A DNA stretch of 64,000 bases, taken from UBA4582 sp965657335 (GTDB taxonomy: Bacteria; Pseudomonadota; Gammaproteobacteria; Pseudomonadales; Azotimanducaceae). The DNA lies in assembly GCA_965657335.1 (NCBI GenBank), contig CBFHOH010000014.1:59557-123556 (forward strand), read 5' to 3'. Shown here one piece after another: positions 62,665-64,000 of this stretch. A program made the translations under genes and the position numbers. The notes under the pieces are model-generated. The model was not told where the DNA came from, made no database searches, and saw only the letters and a program-made list of their open reading frames with translations. Each line of letters opens with the position of its first letter. Positions within the stretch are counted from its first letter, which is position 1.

Positions 62665-63525
62665 ATGAACTATGGAATGATGATTGCGGCTGACCAGTTC
62701 AGCACGCCAGAATTGAAGGAAATCGCTCGCAATGCTGAACTCAGTGGCGTTGACAATCTATGGGTGCCGGAACTATTCGGTAGAGACCCTTTTGTCACCT
62801 GCGCGAGTTTGTTATCAGCAACCGAAAACATCCGTGTCGGCACGGCCATCACCAACATCTATGCCCGTGATGCCCGCGCGATTAAGTCTGCCGCATACTC
62901 GCTTGCCGAGGCCCATGGAAATCGCTTTGATCTGGGTATTGGCCTATCAAACAAGATGGGTAACGATCAACGCGGATTGCCTTGGGCAGCCCCGTCAAAA
63001 AAGCTGGCTGAATTTATTCACTATTACAATACATCGCCGTTAATGTTCAATCAGGATTGCGACGTATCCGTATACCTTGCAGCTCATGGTCCAACCTTGA
63101 TGAATATTGCAGCAGAAAAACTAGACGGCGCCTATGTATATTTGAAACCTGTCGAGTATTCTCAATGGGCGAAGTCGCAGTTAGGTGCGAAAAAATTGCA
63201 TTTAATGCAAATCACAGTGCTCGAGTCAGATCCTGACATAGCACGCGACATTGCGCGAAAAGCTATCTCTATCTATATGCCTCTAACAAATTATCATCGC
63301 GCCTGGCGTGAAGCTGGGTTTGCCCAAGAAGACTTTTCAAACGGCGGCAGTGATCATTTTATTGATTCATTGATCGCCTGGGGGGACTTGGAAAGAGTAG
63401 GGCGACGATACCAATTACAGCGTGACCATGGCGTTGATCAGATTATTATAAGCCCCGCCAACCTCAATCTTCTGCAAGCAGAATCCTGGCAAACCATTAA
63501 ATCGTTATTAACGGTCAACAGCTAG
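62665..63525 (+). CDS. luciferase-like (LLM) flavin-dependent oxidoreductase
   Basis: A 286-residue TIM-barrel protein of the bacterial luciferase-like family, which uses reduced FMN or F420. Segments typical of the fold are ELSGVDNLWVPELFGRDPFVTCASLLSATENIRVGTAI and LAEAHGNRFDLGIG. It is shorter than most LLM enzymes (320-360), mainly in the insertion loops. It is 50 bp after the carotenoid oxygenase gene and probably acts on the same compound or its cleavage product. Confidence 0.82.
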   Translation: MNYGMMIAADQFSTPELKEIARNAELSGVDNLWVPELFGRDPFVTCASLLSATENIRVGTAITNIYARDARAIKSAAYSLAEAHGNRFDLGIGLSNKMGNDQRGLPWAAPSKKLAEFIHYYNTSPLMFNQDCDVSVYLAAHGPTLMNIAAEKLDGAYVYLKPVEYSQWAKSQLGAKKLHLMQITVLESDPDIARDIARKAISIYMPLTNYHRAWREAGFAQEDFSNGGSDHFIDSLIAWGDLERVGRRYQLQRDHGVDQIIISPANLNLLQAESWQTIKSLLTVNS

Positions 63526-63542
63526 CGCCAAGTCGTCGATGG

Positions 63543-63956
63543 TCAGAGTCTGTCAATTCTGAATACCGCTATCCTTCGGGGTGCTGACGAGGCAACATAG
63601 TCAGCGAACTGAGGCGTTCGCTGGGTTTGTAATTGAATTCGGGTTTCTCGTTGCTGCCCGAACAGCTCTGTCAGCTTTGCACTAAAAATATGGGTCTTGA
63701 ACTCGACGTCAATCACAGGGTTCGCGCGCAAATTGTAGATCCAGACAGGTTGTTTTTTAGCCCCTGCATTGGTGCCGAACAGATACATCTGGTCATCATC
63801 AATCACCGTGATCAACGGCACCTCAATCAAGTTAGCCGATTTAGCACCAATAGTATTAAGGATGACAACAGGCAGATCTCCAAACTGGGCAACCACGCCA
63901 TTATTCGATCGAAACTCTTTAATCACTTCTTTGTTCAGTGCTTTCCAATCCATCAT
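63543..63956 (-). CDS. deazaflavin-dependent nitroreductase-type protein (DUF385/Ddn family)
   Basis: A 137-residue split-barrel protein. The pattern matches the Ddn/DUF385 family: EFRSNNGVVAQFGDLPVVILNTIGAKSAN, then VWIYNLRANPVIDVEF, then PQFADYVASSAPRRIAVFRIDRL. Well-known members in actinobacteria reduce substrates with F420H2. It is convergent with the LLM gene, 17 bp apart. Whether this organism makes F420 cannot be seen here. The ATG at 63956 is preceded by GGGAAGGG. Confidence 0.8.
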   Translation of the reverse strand: MMDWKALNKEVIKEFRSNNGVVAQFGDLPVVILNTIGAKSANLIEVPLITVIDDDQMYLFGTNAGAKKQPVWIYNLRANPVIDVEFKTHIFSAKLTELFGQQRETRIQLQTQRTPQFADYVASSAPRRIAVFRIDRL

Positions 63957-64000
63957 AAGCCCTTCCCATTATGCGAACACTGCCATGCAAACACTGTCGA

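Overview
The window reads as a chromosomal segment of a Gram-negative gammaproteobacterium, most likely aquatic and related to the Pseudomonas side of the class. The evidence is an LPS inner-core operon (waaF, waaC, waaP, hldE, waaA), 6S RNA between zapA and the 5-formyl-THF cyclo-ligase gene, ygfB-pepP-ubiH, rppH-ptsP-lgt, psd, EF-P with its lysine ligase EpmA, and parC/parE. From memory, much of 0-35 kb follows the order of the Pseudomonas aeruginosa rhdA-psd-fimX-serB-parC-parE and waaA-hldE-wap-waaC-waaF-ilvE-glnE regions. I saw no tRNA, rRNA, insertion sequence, prophage or CRISPR array. Three runs of N (14260-14358, 16807-16966, 28182-28464) interrupt parE, waaA and the waaF/waaC junction.

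Region 1 (0-15.6 kb): a 5'-truncated rhodanese overlaps psd. The efp-epmA pair is transcribed the other way. A FimX-type c-di-GMP receptor with degenerate GGDEF and EAL motifs follows, then an OsmC protein, a coupled aminotransferase/sulfotransferase-like pair of unknown pathway, a GNAT enzyme, serB, an AhpA-like membrane protein, parC, parE and a DUF1249 protein.

Region 2 (15.8-35.3 kb): envelope and LPS core. A PilB/GspE-family ATPase leads into glnE. Downstream on the same strand come ilvE, waaF, waaC, waaP, a second core kinase, a two-domain kinase, a carbamoyltransferase, one GT4 glycosyltransferase and hldE. waaA and a cysteine-rich protein lie beyond a divergent FAD oxidoreductase/aldo-keto reductase pair. 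Most junctions are 4-bp overlaps or a few bases, so long co-transcribed units are likely. The core appears to be heavily phosphorylated and carbamoylated while few sugar transferases are encoded here.

Region 3 (35.3-49.7 kb): amino-acid and general metabolism: argE-argA-ilvD on the plus strand, then hemE, a MASE2-type adenylate cyclase, fabV, lgt, ptsP and rppH on the minus strand, followed by a HAD hydrolase and an imelysin-like lipoprotein.

Region 4 (49.6-60 kb): ygfB-pepP-ubiH runs towards a complete glycine cleavage operon, gcvT-gcvH-gcvPA-gcvPB, in which the P protein is split into two genes. A zapB-like gene, zapA, 6S RNA and the cyclo-ligase gene are divergent. A previously easy-to-miss 30-codon membrane peptide gene and a lone peptide deformylase follow.

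Region 5 (60-64 kb): an accessory-looking block with a PPOX-type flavoprotein, a carotenoid oxygenase, a luciferase-like monooxygenase and a deazaflavin-dependent nitroreductase-type protein. It probably oxidises an apocarotenoid or aromatic substrate, and may use coenzyme F420.
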